Positions 13,153 to 19,997 of a DNA stretch of 35,522 bases are shown piece by piece. The DNA comes from a virus. Within the stretch, counting starts at the first letter, position 1. Each line of letters begins with the position of its first letter. The stretch spans positions 1-35,522 of the IMG/VR virus record IMGVR_UViG_3300006853_000010; one strand, given 5' to 3'. The translations under genes were made by a program, and so were the position numbers. The notes beneath the pieces were generated by a model. It did no database searches. It saw only the letters and a list, made by a program, of their open reading frames with translations, and was not told the origin of the DNA.

Positions 13153-13899
13153 CTATCGAGGCTGCAGCAACGCCAGATCTGGCGATGTCGCCAGGTTGGA
13201 TCTTGCATCGTCAACTTGGGCGATGGCGGCCGACAGCGCACGCCGCTCCAAAATCGGCATCATCACCAATTTGCCAACCCATCGGCCGATCTTGCGCTTG
13301 ATGCGCTCGCGCTCTCTAAAAGACTCCCCCAAGTACCGATAGTCATGCAGTTCGGTCGGCTCGGGATAATTCATCCACAGCCATTCAGTAGCCAGTGATC
13401 CGCCATGCGTGACTGCCTGGAAACTGATCGCGCGCCAACCTGTCAATTTGCGGGCGTACATCTCTGACCAATAGCCCGAGATGATGACCGGAGCGTCGAT
13501 CCGTTTTGCGACGGCCAGAAAACGAAGATGGTCTTTATCTTCCATCTCGCATCGGTAGATCTGACGATGTTGACGTCGAGTCGAAAACAAATATGGCGGA
13601 TCGCAGTAGACCAACTCATCACCGCGCCAGGCGTAGGAGTCGAGAAAGCCAATGCCGTCTCCCTCGATCAATTGCAGTTCCCCGGTGATCGTATCGCCAG
13701 ATCCAACGATGAGGGCCTTATCGCCAAAACCGGCGATGGCGGATCTGTCCAGATCCAACCCGATGTTGAGCGCGGCCGGCCGCTTCGCCTTCATCACGGC
13801 GCCGCCTCCTAAAAAGGCTTCGATGTAAACGCGATGGGGCGGCATTTGGTTGATGATCCGCTGATAGATTCCCGGTTGCGCCTTTCCGCCTGGATACAT
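13153..13899 (-). CDS. DNA N6-adenine methyltransferase, D12 class
   Basis: This 248-residue protein has the D12-class layout: YPGGKAQPGIYQ near the N-terminus, FLGGGAVMKAKR (residues 29-40, S-adenosylmethionine-binding motif), and the catalytic ELVYCDPPYLF with DPPY at 100-103. The family methylates adenine, often in GATC. Phages use such enzymes against host restriction and for replication control. ATG 13899 is chosen. The frame stays open 17 codons upstream to a TAG, without a usable start, and reads PEVIARNSEVGR in family-like style, so the N-terminus may have been shortened by a frameshift. C-terminal DNA contains CGCCAGATCT twice. The ribosome site is poor compared with its neighbours. 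Confidence 0.88.
   Translation of the reverse strand: MYPGGKAQPGIYQRIINQMPPHRVYIEAFLGGGAVMKAKRPAALNIGLDLDRSAIAGFGDKALIVGSGDTITGELQLIEGDGIGFLDSYAWRGDELVYCDPPYLFSTRRQHRQIYRCEMEDKDHLRFLAVAKRIDAPVIISGYWSEMYARKLTGWRAISFQAVTHGGSLATEWLWMNYPEPTELHDYRYLGESFRERERIKRKIGRWVGKLVMMPILERRALSAAIAQVDDARSNLATSPDLALLQPR
13171..13184. repeat. 14-bp palindrome in the Dam 3' end
   Basis: CGCCAGATCTGGCG is a perfect palindrome; its left half recurs at 13145-13154 over the Dam stop. It is built on AGATCT, which contains a GATC core, the usual Dam target, so autoregulation by methylation is conceivable but speculative. Confidence 0.5.
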
Positions 13900-14028
13900 T
13901 CGGCCGACCTCGCTGTTTCTGGCGATGACTTCCGGAATCCGGAGCCATCGCTATTTTTGACGATTACCGCGGTCATCGTCAGATTTGATGGTGCGCAGGC
14001 CTCCATCGTCAGAAGTGGTGATGAAGGC
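13900..14028. other. Gap upstream of Dam with short degenerate repeats
   Basis: The 129-bp gap holds several related pieces: CATCGTCAGAAGTGGTGATG, TCATCGTCAGATTTGATGG and GGCGATGACTTCC. No gene with a credible start is seen. The Dam frame and a second frame (KNSDGSGFRKSS) run through it, so it may be a degraded start of the methylase gene. Confidence 0.45.
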
Positions 14029-14054
14029 CTTTACAAAAGGTTTTTATTGTTAAG
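14029..14054 (-). promoter_or_regulatory. 26-bp dyad repeat, copy 3
   Basis: CTTTACAAAA-N6-TATTGTTAAG on the + strand. It covers the last codons and stop of the RNA ligase gene, so the repeat has been kept inside coding sequence. Confidence 0.75.
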
Positions 14055-14597
14055 AGCCCGCTTCAGGCCGAAGTCTTTCTTTTTGATCTTCACCATGCGG
14101 CCGTCTGGATGATGCCAAACGATGCCCTCAATATCTCGATCAGCAAGAAAAGCCTTGATGCCCTCGAAATCGCGCGGAGCGTCAAGACTCTCTTCGCCGT
14201 GCAACATCAAATAGTGTTTGTCGTAGCCCTCCGGATTCCCCTGAACCTTCGGGCCGCACAGTTCATATGTGCCATTGAAGCCCTGACGTATGTTTTCCCA
14301 TCCTTCACGAAACCATCTATCCTCCGGGCCGTCTCCGACCGGCAACCATCCGGGCCAATGGCCGGTGACCGGATCAGGATCTTGCGCCGGCTCGAATCCG
14401 ACAGGCGGCCTCTTTCCTTTCTTCGCGTCATATCGCTTGTAGAGCTTCCCGTCTCTCACAAGGCAACACGTTCCGTCATATTTGCGTGTAGCAACGCCCT
14501 CGCCGGCGATGACCCACTCAGCGCCAGGGACAATTTCATCTCTCACAAGCTTGTCTGTTTCGTAGTTGCGTTTGAATAGTGAAATAATCTTTTCCAT
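14031..14597 (-). CDS. RNA ligase (nucleotidyltransferase superfamily)
   Basis: Start at ATG 14597 with GAGGGGAG 10 bases upstream (the TTG at 14606 is not needed); 188 residues. The covalent nucleotidyl transferase motifs are present in order: motif I RKYDGT with Lys39 as AMP acceptor, motif IIIa TYELCG (110-114), motif IV IEGIVWHH (156-162), and motif V MVKIKKKDFG (168-177). It is short and lacks a C-terminal domain, like the small RNA ligases of the DUF5565/Rnl1-like type in phages. Likely role: sealing cleaved tRNA or other RNA after host anticodon-nuclease attack. No partner polynucleotide kinase is seen in the window. It could act on nicked DNA, but the motif style favours RNA. Confidence 0.85.
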   Translation of the reverse strand: MEKIISLFKRNYETDKLVRDEIVPGAEWVIAGEGVATRKYDGTCCLVRDGKLYKRYDAKKGKRPPVGFEPAQDPDPVTGHWPGWLPVGDGPEDRWFREGWENIRQGFNGTYELCGPKVQGNPEGYDKHYLMLHGEESLDAPRDFEGIKAFLADRDIEGIVWHHPDGRMVKIKKKDFGLKRALNNKNLL

Positions 14598-14625
14598 CTT
14601 CTTCAATCTCCCCTCTGTTGTTTGT

Positions 14626-14931
14626 TTAAGACTCCGACCGGGCGCGAATCAGTTCAGCGCAACGCTTTGCCGATGTGACGACATATTGATAGTTGCTGTC
14701 ATTGATCCCCATTCCGTCATGGCGTTCGGCCAGATCCTCACAAGTTTTCGCGCACGCTTCCCGCTCCTGTTTGCAGCATTCCCGCGATTTGCGGTCTTCT
14801 TCGATTGCGGCGTTGAAATCTCCCGTAAGCCTTTCGATGTTCAATTCATAAAGCCTTTTCGCATCTTGGGGGTCGAAATCAAGATCGAATCCGCACAGTC
14901 GCTGCAACGCCTCAATAACTCTTTCTCTCAT
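14626..14931 (-). CDS. Small helical protein with cysteines, unknown
   Basis: This 101-residue protein starts at 14931 behind AAGGAGGTCGAGAG. It is highly charged and helical with a cysteine-rich middle (SRECCKQEREACAKTCEDLAER) typical of small phage proteins annotated as hypothetical, in which EACAKTCE-like segments occur in a coiled coil. Its start overlaps the stop of the upstream gene (ATGA). Function unknown. Confidence 0.8.
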   Translation of the reverse strand: MRERVIEALQRLCGFDLDFDPQDAKRLYELNIERLTGDFNAAIEEDRKSRECCKQEREACAKTCEDLAERHDGMGINDSNYQYVVTSAKRCAELIRARSES

Positions 14932-15209
14932 CTCTCGACCTCCTTCCCTATGGCTCCGGCCATGATCATCTCGACAATCGCCCTTTGCCCTGGAGCTTCA
15001 CAGCGTTTGTACTCAAAGACCATCTCCCATTCGCGTTCGCCTTGCTTTTCGTTTGTCGGCTTCTCGCCAACATAGATTGAATGGAGTCTATAGCCGTCAT
15101 CACGGATCAATACCTCCCATCCATGTTCGTCGGTGATCAGCTTGTAGCGGTAGCGGCCATCATCATCATTCAACAGAAATACCGTTCCATCTTTGTCTAT
15201 TTTGATCAT
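14928..15209 (-). CDS. Unknown early protein
   Basis: This 93-residue protein has GGAAGGGAGGGGG before its ATG. It is rich in charged residues and beta strands in the first two-thirds (GTVFLLNDDDGRYRYKLI, HGWEVLIRDDGYRLHSIYVG), with a helical end (RAIVEMIMAGAIGKEVER). No motif recognised. Coupled both upstream and downstream by ATGA overlaps. Confidence 0.8.
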   Translation of the reverse strand: MIKIDKDGTVFLLNDDDGRYRYKLITDEHGWEVLIRDDGYRLHSIYVGEKPTNEKQGEREWEMVFEYKRCEAPGQRAIVEMIMAGAIGKEVER

Positions 15210-15574
15210 CTCTCCCCCTCCTTCCCTTCCAAGTATTCTGGAAATTCATTAGGCAACGATCTCTTTTCAATTTCGACTCGACACACGGCGCACAGTGGAA
15301 CTCCGTCGCACACTTCCGAACTTACGAATAGCTTTTCACCTGGGGCTTTTGATTCTCGCGTTGTGCAATTCCCGCAACTTGGTTCGGGCGGGTTCAGAAG
15401 CGGAAAGGTGATGTTATCGAAATTACCTTTCCAAAACTCATCGCCAAAGTGTTGAAACCTTGCAAAGTCTTCTTTTGTCCAATAGCCAACCTCGATCAGA
15501 TTCCACAGAAAATAAATCCTGTCGCCTTCACGTCGAAGACTCAGGCGCGTATCAACATGCCGAGATACCTTCAT
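15206..15574 (-). CDS. Protein with two CxxC pairs, unknown
   Basis: This 122-residue protein contains CGNC (about 68-71) and CAVC (about 95-98), a likely zinc-binding four-cysteine site in the C-terminal half. The N-terminal half is beta/helix (RIYFLWNLIEVGYWTKEDFARF). The end, EGKEGER, is produced by the purine-rich ribosome site of the next gene being read as codons. Function unknown. Confidence 0.8.
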   Translation of the reverse strand: MKVSRHVDTRLSLRREGDRIYFLWNLIEVGYWTKEDFARFQHFGDEFWKGNFDNITFPLLNPPEPSCGNCTTRESKAPGEKLFVSSEVCDGVPLCAVCRVEIEKRSLPNEFPEYLEGKEGER

Positions 15575-15861
15575 CTCTCAATTCCCTTCCCTTCTGTTTG
15601 ATCTGTCTGGCCGGCGAGGGCGCGGATTGTAAAAACAACTGATTCCCTTAGCTCTCCAAGATATTGCCTGTCCCACTTTTCTATTTCTTCTCTTGCAACC
15701 TTCGCACAGTCTTCGATCTGATCACGGAGGGCTTGAACAATTGACTGAATCAATGCCTCGGTCTGTTCGGGACTGATGGTGATTGCCCACCATTGAGAAA
15801 AGCCCGGTGGAAGCGCTGATTGCTCGATTGCTTGTTTCGCTCTCTCTTCAACGGTCTTCAT
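15571..15861 (-). CDS. Small helical protein, unknown
   Basis: This 96-residue protein is strongly helical with a proline-containing turn near residue 20 (LPPGFSQWW) and coiled-coil-like segments (IEDCAKVAREEIEKWDRQYL). The last residues, KGIER, encode the ribosome site and stop/start of the following gene (AAGGGAATTGAGAGATGA). Function unknown. Confidence 0.8.
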   Translation of the reverse strand: MKTVEERAKQAIEQSALPPGFSQWWAITISPEQTEALIQSIVQALRDQIEDCAKVAREEIEKWDRQYLGELRESVVFTIRALAGQTDQTEGKGIER

Positions 15862-16082
15862 CCTCTGGCCTCCCTCGCGCTTATGATCTGTGTCGCGCGA
15901 ATTTCAATCTGATTAAACGTCTCCAGGTTGGACTCGATAAACGACGGAGTCATAGACGCCATCATGCTGATTCCCCATCCAAAATGCTCAATGCTCGAAG
16001 CTGTACGAATCGTATCCTGAGACATAATCCGAATCGCTCGGGCCACAAGATCAATCCATCTCAGTCTCTCAGTTTTGGTCAT
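15858..16082 (-). CDS. Small helical protein, unknown
   Basis: This 74-residue protein starts at ATG 16082, overlapping the upstream stop (ATGA). It is helical, moderately hydrophobic, and contains several Met and Ile residues (GWGISMMASMTPSFIES). Not a clear membrane protein. No family recognised. Confidence 0.75.
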   Translation of the reverse strand: MTKTERLRWIDLVARAIRIMSQDTIRTASSIEHFGWGISMMASMTPSFIESNLETFNQIEIRATQIISAREARG

Positions 16083-16300
16083 CGCTTCACCTCCATATCT
16101 TGAGATTCGATAAATCGTTTTCGATCTCTCTCACGTCTACGGCTCAAGATGAAGCGTAATCGCTTCATCTGGGCCAACAATTTCTCCAAGTCTTCGATAG
16201 CCCGATCAACTTCTTCAACGGGCGCATCCATCGCCACGCGCACAGGCAAAGGAATGTCGGGATCGGGCTTGTATTTTCTTGGCAGGCGTCTATGGGTCAT
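16079..16300 (-). CDS. Small basic coiled-coil protein
   Basis: Start ATG 16300, overlapping the upstream stop by ATGA; the longer frame to 16381 lies inside the neighbouring gene. The 73 residues have a Pro-rich N-terminus (RRLPRKYKPDPDIPLPVRV) and a helical, heptad-like C-terminal half rich in Leu, Glu and Arg (VEEVDRAIEDLEKLLAQMKR). Unknown function; possibly nucleic-acid binding given its charge. Confidence 0.75.
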   Translation of the reverse strand: MTHRRLPRKYKPDPDIPLPVRVAMDAPVEEVDRAIEDLEKLLAQMKRLRFILSRRRERDRKRFIESQDMEVKR

Positions 16301-16557
16301 CGCAACTCTCCCTTCAACCATCGTTTGACTGTCTCTTGATTTGCTCGATCTTCTTGCCACTCGCTTACGCATTGTGAACAAGCAGGATCATATCCGCTGT
16401 CTGGATGATAGAAAGCTAGATAATCTTTCACCGGCTCCGGCTTTCTGGTCATCTCTGCCCATATGATCGTATTCAATTCTTTCGGCAACTGGCTGTGATA
16501 GCGCCGGAAGATTCTGAAAGCCAGGCGCAATAGGACATTTGCGTATCGTCGGTTCAT
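16297..16557 (-). CDS. Small protein with a CxxC pair, unknown
   Basis: This 86-residue protein has AAAGGAGAGATCAC before the ATG at 16557. It has a basic helical N-terminus (RRYANVLLRLAFRIFRRYH) and a CSQC pair with a nearby Asp/His segment (AFYHPDSGYDPACSQCV). The C-terminus ends in a helix (RANQETVKRWLKGEL). Family not recognised. Confidence 0.75.
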   Translation of the reverse strand: MNRRYANVLLRLAFRIFRRYHSQLPKELNTIIWAEMTRKPEPVKDYLAFYHPDSGYDPACSQCVSEWQEDRANQETVKRWLKGELR

Positions 16558-16569
16558 GTGATCTCTCCT

Positions 16570-16920
16570 TTAGCAAAACTCTGTCAGTGAAAAGCTCCAT
16601 CCCTCTGAATCGTTCCATGTCCCGTCCGCAAAGCCGCAATACTCGCCGTGATTCTTTCCGGTCTTGCTGGCTTCGACCATTGCGATAAATTCTTGTGCGG
16701 TCCATTCCTCGCCGTATTCGTCATAAATTCTGCCAGCCTTCTTTCGGGTCAAAACTTCTTTCCAGTCTTTCCATGATCCGATCTCGATCTTTCCGTCTTC
16801 GCCCTTGTGAGCACGGAAAGAAAATTGCCATCCAGACGATTTCTTGCCGATGTGCTTTTCTTCGACATTCCACCCTAAGCGGCGGAATTTTGTTGCTCGA
16901 TAATAGTAATTTGTTCCCAT
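16570..16920 (-). CDS. MGTNYY-type conserved phage protein
   Basis: This 116-residue protein begins MGTNYYYRATKF and continues EEKHIGKKSSGWQFSFRAH, with WKDWKEVL about 15 residues later. This start and the HIGK-SSGW-F-F block are typical of a family of hypothetical proteins seen in phages and plasmids; members often carry a CxxC pair after the TNYY block, which is absent here (KFRRLGW instead). The C-terminus is GTWNDSEGWSFSLTEFC. Function of the family is unknown to me. Good ribosome site (AAAGGAGAGATC). Confidence 0.8.
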   Translation of the reverse strand: MGTNYYYRATKFRRLGWNVEEKHIGKKSSGWQFSFRAHKGEDGKIEIGSWKDWKEVLTRKKAGRIYDEYGEEWTAQEFIAMVEASKTGKNHGEYCGFADGTWNDSEGWSFSLTEFC

Positions 16921-16932
16921 GATCTCTCCTTT

Positions 16933-17169
16933 CTATCTCAACATCTTTTCCGTAAATTCTTCTCGCTCGCGTTTTTCTTTAAGCCATTCCTTGACGCAAT
17001 CAATCCCACAACCGACGTTGCAATGCCAAGTACAGTTACCACCTCGACATCGAGGGTCAGCTTTGCTGGCGCATTGAGCGCAATATGGCCGATATTGCTT
17101 CCCGCATCGCTGACACTCTTTGTTTTTGTATTTGTGGCCGATGATCAGACAAAACAGAAATTTCAACAT
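16933..17169 (-). CDS. Cys-rich small protein with N-terminal hydrophobic segment
   Basis: Start ATG 17169 with AAGGAGAGACG upstream; the frame to 17256 lies in the neighbouring gene. The 78 residues begin MLKFLFCLIIGHKYKNKE, continue with CQRCGKQYRPYCAQC, then CRGGNCTWHCNVGCGIDC and a charged helical end (KEWLKEKREREEF). Eleven cysteines suggest two or more zinc sites. MLKFLFCLIIGHKY followed by CxxCG is a common opening of small phage zinc proteins. Role unknown. Confidence 0.8.
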   Translation of the reverse strand: MLKFLFCLIIGHKYKNKECQRCGKQYRPYCAQCASKADPRCRGGNCTWHCNVGCGIDCVKEWLKEKREREEFTEKMLR

Positions 17170-17185
17170 CGTCTCTCCTTGTTGG

Positions 17186-17419
17186 TCATACGTCTTGCTC
17201 CCATTTTGATTTCTGCCAAAAGTCGCAGAGAATCCTTTCCATCTCCGAAGACACACGAGTACGATTTGGTAGTTGATGCCAGACCGTACACCATCCCACG
17301 AATCGCCCCACAGCTATGCGCGCTCCGAACAATCGAGACAGCCAAGAGGGTTCATGCAAGGTTGTAATCTCGGCTTTGCGCGGGCCTGTAAATTGACAGT
17401 GAAGCAATTTGATTTTCAT
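17186..17419 (-). CDS. Unknown early protein
   Basis: This 77-residue protein has CAGGAGGCGAAAGCGGC before its ATG at 17419. It appears globular with an aromatic-rich centre (WLSRLFGARIAVGRFVGW) and DFWQKSKWEQDV at the end. No motif recognised. Coupled to the upstream gene by ATGA overlap. Confidence 0.75.
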   Translation of the reverse strand: MKIKLLHCQFTGPRKAEITTLHEPSWLSRLFGARIAVGRFVGWCTVWHQLPNRTRVSSEMERILCDFWQKSKWEQDV

Positions 17420-17706
17420 GCCGCTTTCGCCTCCTGTTTATTCTTCTTCCAGATTTTTCCTTTACCGTTTAGGTCAATCGCCGCGCTCCATATCAGGTTA
17501 TAGAGCCGCGACATCTGACAGTTTAGATCTCCAACATTCCCCGGAGGCGTCCCAGGTGGACGACCTCCTAACGGCTGACCTCTTTGATGAGCCAACAAGA
17601 TGTCATAAAGCCTGTCTGTAAAATTACACTCGTCTCTCGCTCTGGCCATGATGTCGTCCGAAGATTCTTGCTTGTAATCAAGTTTAGCGCCGTTATGATT
17701 TCCCAC
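17416..17706 (-). CDS. Unknown early protein, GTG start
   Basis: This 96-residue protein begins with GTG at 17706, behind AAAGGAGTTTAAATC. It has a Pro/Gly-rich centre (GQPLGGRPPGTPPGNVG) between two helical parts and a basic tail (KGKIWKKNKQEAKAA). I recognise no family. The 64-bp gap upstream carries a half-copy of the dyad repeat (TTCTGTTAAG, 17749-17758). Confidence 0.75.
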   Translation of the reverse strand: MGNHNGAKLDYKQESSDDIMARARDECNFTDRLYDILLAHQRGQPLGGRPPGTPPGNVGDLNCQMSRLYNLIWSAAIDLNGKGKIWKKNKQEAKAA

Positions 17707-17770
17707 GATTTAAACTCCTTTCAATTTCCTGTTCGATCTCAATGCGCTTTCTGTTAAGAGTCTCCGGCCA

Positions 17771-18136
17771 TCACCAAAGATCCTTCGTATATCGAAAACC
17801 TTGAAAGCCGCGCTTCTTCATCGGCTCAGGTGGACGGCTTACCGGGCCTGTGCAAACAGCCCAGACCTTCGGCTGTCTGATAGTCTCATCCCAGCATTCC
17901 CGCGCATCGCCAGGCTCATAGCCGGCGATGTTGAGCCGAACTTGGATTTCGCCTTCGACCAGCAAATACATGTGCAAGACTTCAACCTTCGGGATAGCTG
18001 ACAGCGCGATGTAGATCGTCAGATCGTGGCCGCGCTCCAGCGCATTGATCGAAGCCTCATATCTCTTCTTCCCAACATGCTCAGGTCCGAGACTTGGGAG
18101 TGTGCGAATGATTCCGGTCGGTCGTTCTTTCACCAC
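17771..18136 (-). CDS. Unknown early protein
   Basis: This 121-residue protein starts with GTG at 18136 behind GGGAGGAGTTGCC. Beta-rich middle: HDLTIYIALSAIPKVEVLHM and LLVEGEIQVRLNIAGYEPGD; then ECWDETIRQPKVWAVCTGPV and a basic C-terminus. It overlaps the upstream gene by 7 bases. No family recognised. Confidence 0.75.
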   Translation of the reverse strand: MVKERPTGIIRTLPSLGPEHVGKKRYEASINALERGHDLTIYIALSAIPKVEVLHMYLLVEGEIQVRLNIAGYEPGDARECWDETIRQPKVWAVCTGPVSRPPEPMKKRGFQGFRYTKDLW

Positions 18137-18480
18137 GGCAACTCCTCCCTCTCTTCGTCTTCTTCGTCTTCTTCGCCAGCATCAATCGCGTTTGTTTCTC
18201 CGGCCGTGATCTGTTTCGGCAGTTCCCATCTATGAACCGGCTCCGGTTGGTTACTGATGGCAACGGCTCGCGCGATCTCTTCGGTTGTGGGCGTTAGACG
18301 ATAGAGGGATGAGCCGTTGAAATACTGTGTCACGAAGCCATCGCCATTCGGGATGTCAATGCGCCCTTGCTTCGATCCAAACAATTCGACCTCGGTGACA
18401 AGGCCGGCCATTCTGACGTGGCCCATCAATTCGACCACGCACCATTCTTGAAATTTTGGTATCTGTGTTGTGTTTTCCAT
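18130..18480 (-). CDS. Phage early protein with acidic C-terminal tail
   Basis: This 116-residue protein reads KFQEWCVVELMGHVRMAGLV, then VELFGSKQGRIDIP and VTQYFNGSSLYRLTPTTEEI in the first 70 residues. This beta-rich layout (a GRIDIP strand followed by a Q-x-F/Y-GxxxxYRLTP loop) is common in phage proteins of unknown function. The last 25 residues are highly acidic (DAGEEDEEDEEREELPW), encoded by a GAAGA-rich run. It sits downstream of dyad copy 4, with GAGAGGAAC as ribosome site. Confidence 0.8.
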   Translation of the reverse strand: MENTTQIPKFQEWCVVELMGHVRMAGLVTEVELFGSKQGRIDIPNGDGFVTQYFNGSSLYRLTPTTEEIARAVAISNQPEPVHRWELPKQITAGETNAIDAGEEDEEDEEREELPW

Positions 18481-18488
18481 ATGTTCCT

Positions 18489-18514
18489 CTCTGCAAAAGA
18501 TGCGATTTGTTGAG
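18489..18514 (-). promoter_or_regulatory. 26-bp dyad repeat, copy 4
   Basis: CTCTGCAAAA-N6-ATTTGTTGAG on the + strand, in the 45-bp gap between two early genes. Arms CTC and GAG change together relative to the consensus CTT/AAG, a compensatory change that supports the pairing of the arms. Confidence 0.75.
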
Positions 18515-18525
18515 AATTCTGCCCA

Positions 18526-19053
18526 TTATCGAATCCTGAGATGATTGCCGCGCTCGCCCAGGCCAGCGCCATGCGTCTCTTCATCGTTCCGAATCGCTTC
18601 CCGAATCGCTTCCCGATCCAACTCGATCACGCGACGCTGAAAGGCTTCAGGCGCAGCGGCTGGCTCGTGCTCCCATTCTTTAGGCAATATCAGGGGGAGG
18701 GCGCCGCCGTTCTGGGCGACAGTCAGCTTGAAATGCTCGGTTTGCATCTTCGATAGGCCGCACATTTCGAGGAAGAGCTTCAGACGGGATTTCAGCCGCT
18801 TTGCCTCATTGATGTCAGCGCCGGCCGAAGCCATGAGCGCTTTCGCCGCTTCCTCACGAATACTCGACCGTCCTTCGAATTCGCGGATCAGCCAGCAAAT
18901 GCTGTTTACTTTCTTGTCGAGTGAGATGTTTGTTTCGGAGAGCCACTGATCAATCGCGGCCTCGGCTTCGTCGTTCGGCAGTTCGCCGCCGCATTCTGTC
19001 AATAGATCGTGAAGGGCTAAGATTTCATCTACTATCTGAAACAGTGTCGACAT
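18526..19053 (-). CDS. Siphovirus Gp157-like protein
   Basis: This 175-residue protein has the pattern of the Sipho_Gp157 family: a helical N-terminus, then DKKVNSICWLIREFEGRSS, a long coiled-coil-like stretch (EEAAKALMASAGADINEAKR), LKSRLKLFLEMCGLSKMQT and a short beta segment EHFKLTVAQNGG followed by prolines. The family occurs in phage early regions next to recombination and replication genes; the original member was reported to affect phage resistance in streptococci, while the biochemical role remains unclear. Its start follows AAGGAGAAAATAA, which overlaps dyad copy 5. Confidence 0.85.
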   Translation of the reverse strand: MSTLFQIVDEILALHDLLTECGGELPNDEAEAAIDQWLSETNISLDKKVNSICWLIREFEGRSSIREEAAKALMASAGADINEAKRLKSRLKLFLEMCGLSKMQTEHFKLTVAQNGGALPLILPKEWEHEPAAAPEAFQRRVIELDREAIREAIRNDEETHGAGLGERGNHLRIR

Positions 19054-19062
19054 TTATTTTCT

Positions 19063-19088
19063 CCTTACAAAAGAAACGTTCTGTAATG
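19063..19088 (-). promoter_or_regulatory. 26-bp dyad repeat, copy 5
   Basis: CCTTACAAAA-N6-TTCTGTAATG on the + strand, between the PAPS-reductase-like gene stop and the Gp157-like start. The left arm shares bases with the AAGGAG ribosome site, so pairing could block translation. Confidence 0.75.
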
Positions 19089-19090
19089 AA

Positions 19091-19969
19091 TTATTCGCAA
19101 GCCGCGTAATGTGCCAGGCACAAGCGCGGCTCCATCTCCGCTAGTTGCGATTGATACAGGCCGTCAACATCGGGCGCGCTTCCCTTGGCTCTATATCCAG
19201 ATTTCGCCCAGGCAACCACATCATCAATCGTGCAAACCTTGACCGGCTTCCCCTCCGCCGAGATGTAGGTTGCGCTTCTGTACCGCATCGGCACTTTGTT
19301 TGAGGCGAAGAAACTCTGCGGCTGCCCGCTCATCTCTTTCAGTTTCGCCTCTAAATTCCTGATCTGGTCAATCCGCTCGGGATGATGTTGAATCAATCCT
19401 CTCAATTCACTTTTCCCCGAGTTGATGCAAGGAAAACAACCGACACGCTTTGCGCCCTGATAATAGAGAGGGTTTAAAGGGATGTTGTATTTAGCATGAA
19501 TGATCAAAACGTCTTCGATCTTCCAATCAATCAACGGTCGCCATTCACGCATGCCGAAATAACTTTCAAGCGGATCTCCCCACTCGGTCAGTTTCGCCCG
19601 CTCAAAACTCTCGCCCCGGCGCACGCCGGAGCAAGGAATAACTTCGCCGTATTCTTCAGACAGGTTTTCAAGGTGTCGCTTGGTCGGAATCAGTTTCAGT
19701 TCCTTGGTGCAGAATCGCCGGTGGTTGTTCGGAAAAATCTTGTGCTTTATGACGGCATTCTCAAAGCCTTCAGTTTCGAGCCATTGAATTGGAAAGACCT
19801 TCGCTGAGAGCATCGCTATGTGGTCGTAAGTTTCTGTCGCTTCGTTCCGCGTATCACAGAACGTCGCTTGCATCTGCTCTCGCGGAATCCCCGACTCATA
19901 GACCATCCACAGCAACAAGGCCGTCGAATCTTTTCCGCCCGATATTCCGATGTGATAGAGCCTGTCCAT
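19091..19969 (-). CDS. PAPS reductase/DndC-like adenine nucleotide hydrolase
   Basis: Start ATG 19969 (upstream frame to 20014 runs through the dyad); 292 residues. The PP-loop SGGKDST (residues 10-16) identifies the adenine nucleotide alpha hydrolase fold. RRFCTKELKLIP and VGCFPCINSGKSEL follow, as in phage and plasmid PAPS-reductase-family proteins related to DndC, which bind ATP and often a metal or iron-sulphur cluster through the cysteines. Here the cysteines are FCTK and CFPC. In phages such proteins have been proposed to modify DNA or to counter host defence, but no DndDE genes accompany this one, so its role is open. Linked to HNH upstream. Confidence 0.87.
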   Translation of the reverse strand: MDRLYHIGISGGKDSTALLLWMVYESGIPREQMQATFCDTRNEATETYDHIAMLSAKVFPIQWLETEGFENAVIKHKIFPNNHRRFCTKELKLIPTKRHLENLSEEYGEVIPCSGVRRGESFERAKLTEWGDPLESYFGMREWRPLIDWKIEDVLIIHAKYNIPLNPLYYQGAKRVGCFPCINSGKSELRGLIQHHPERIDQIRNLEAKLKEMSGQPQSFFASNKVPMRYRSATYISAEGKPVKVCTIDDVVAWAKSGYRAKGSAPDVDGLYQSQLAEMEPRLCLAHYAACE

Positions 19970-19971
19970 CT

Positions 19972-19997
19972 CTTTACCTTTGGATTGTTTCGTTAAG
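19972..19997 (-). promoter_or_regulatory. 26-bp dyad repeat, copy 6
   Basis: CTTTACCTTT-N6-TTTCGTTAAG on the + strand. It overlaps the TAA stop of the HNH gene and ends 3 bases before the PAPS-reductase-like start. Outer six bases of each arm fit the consensus; inner bases differ. Confidence 0.65.
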
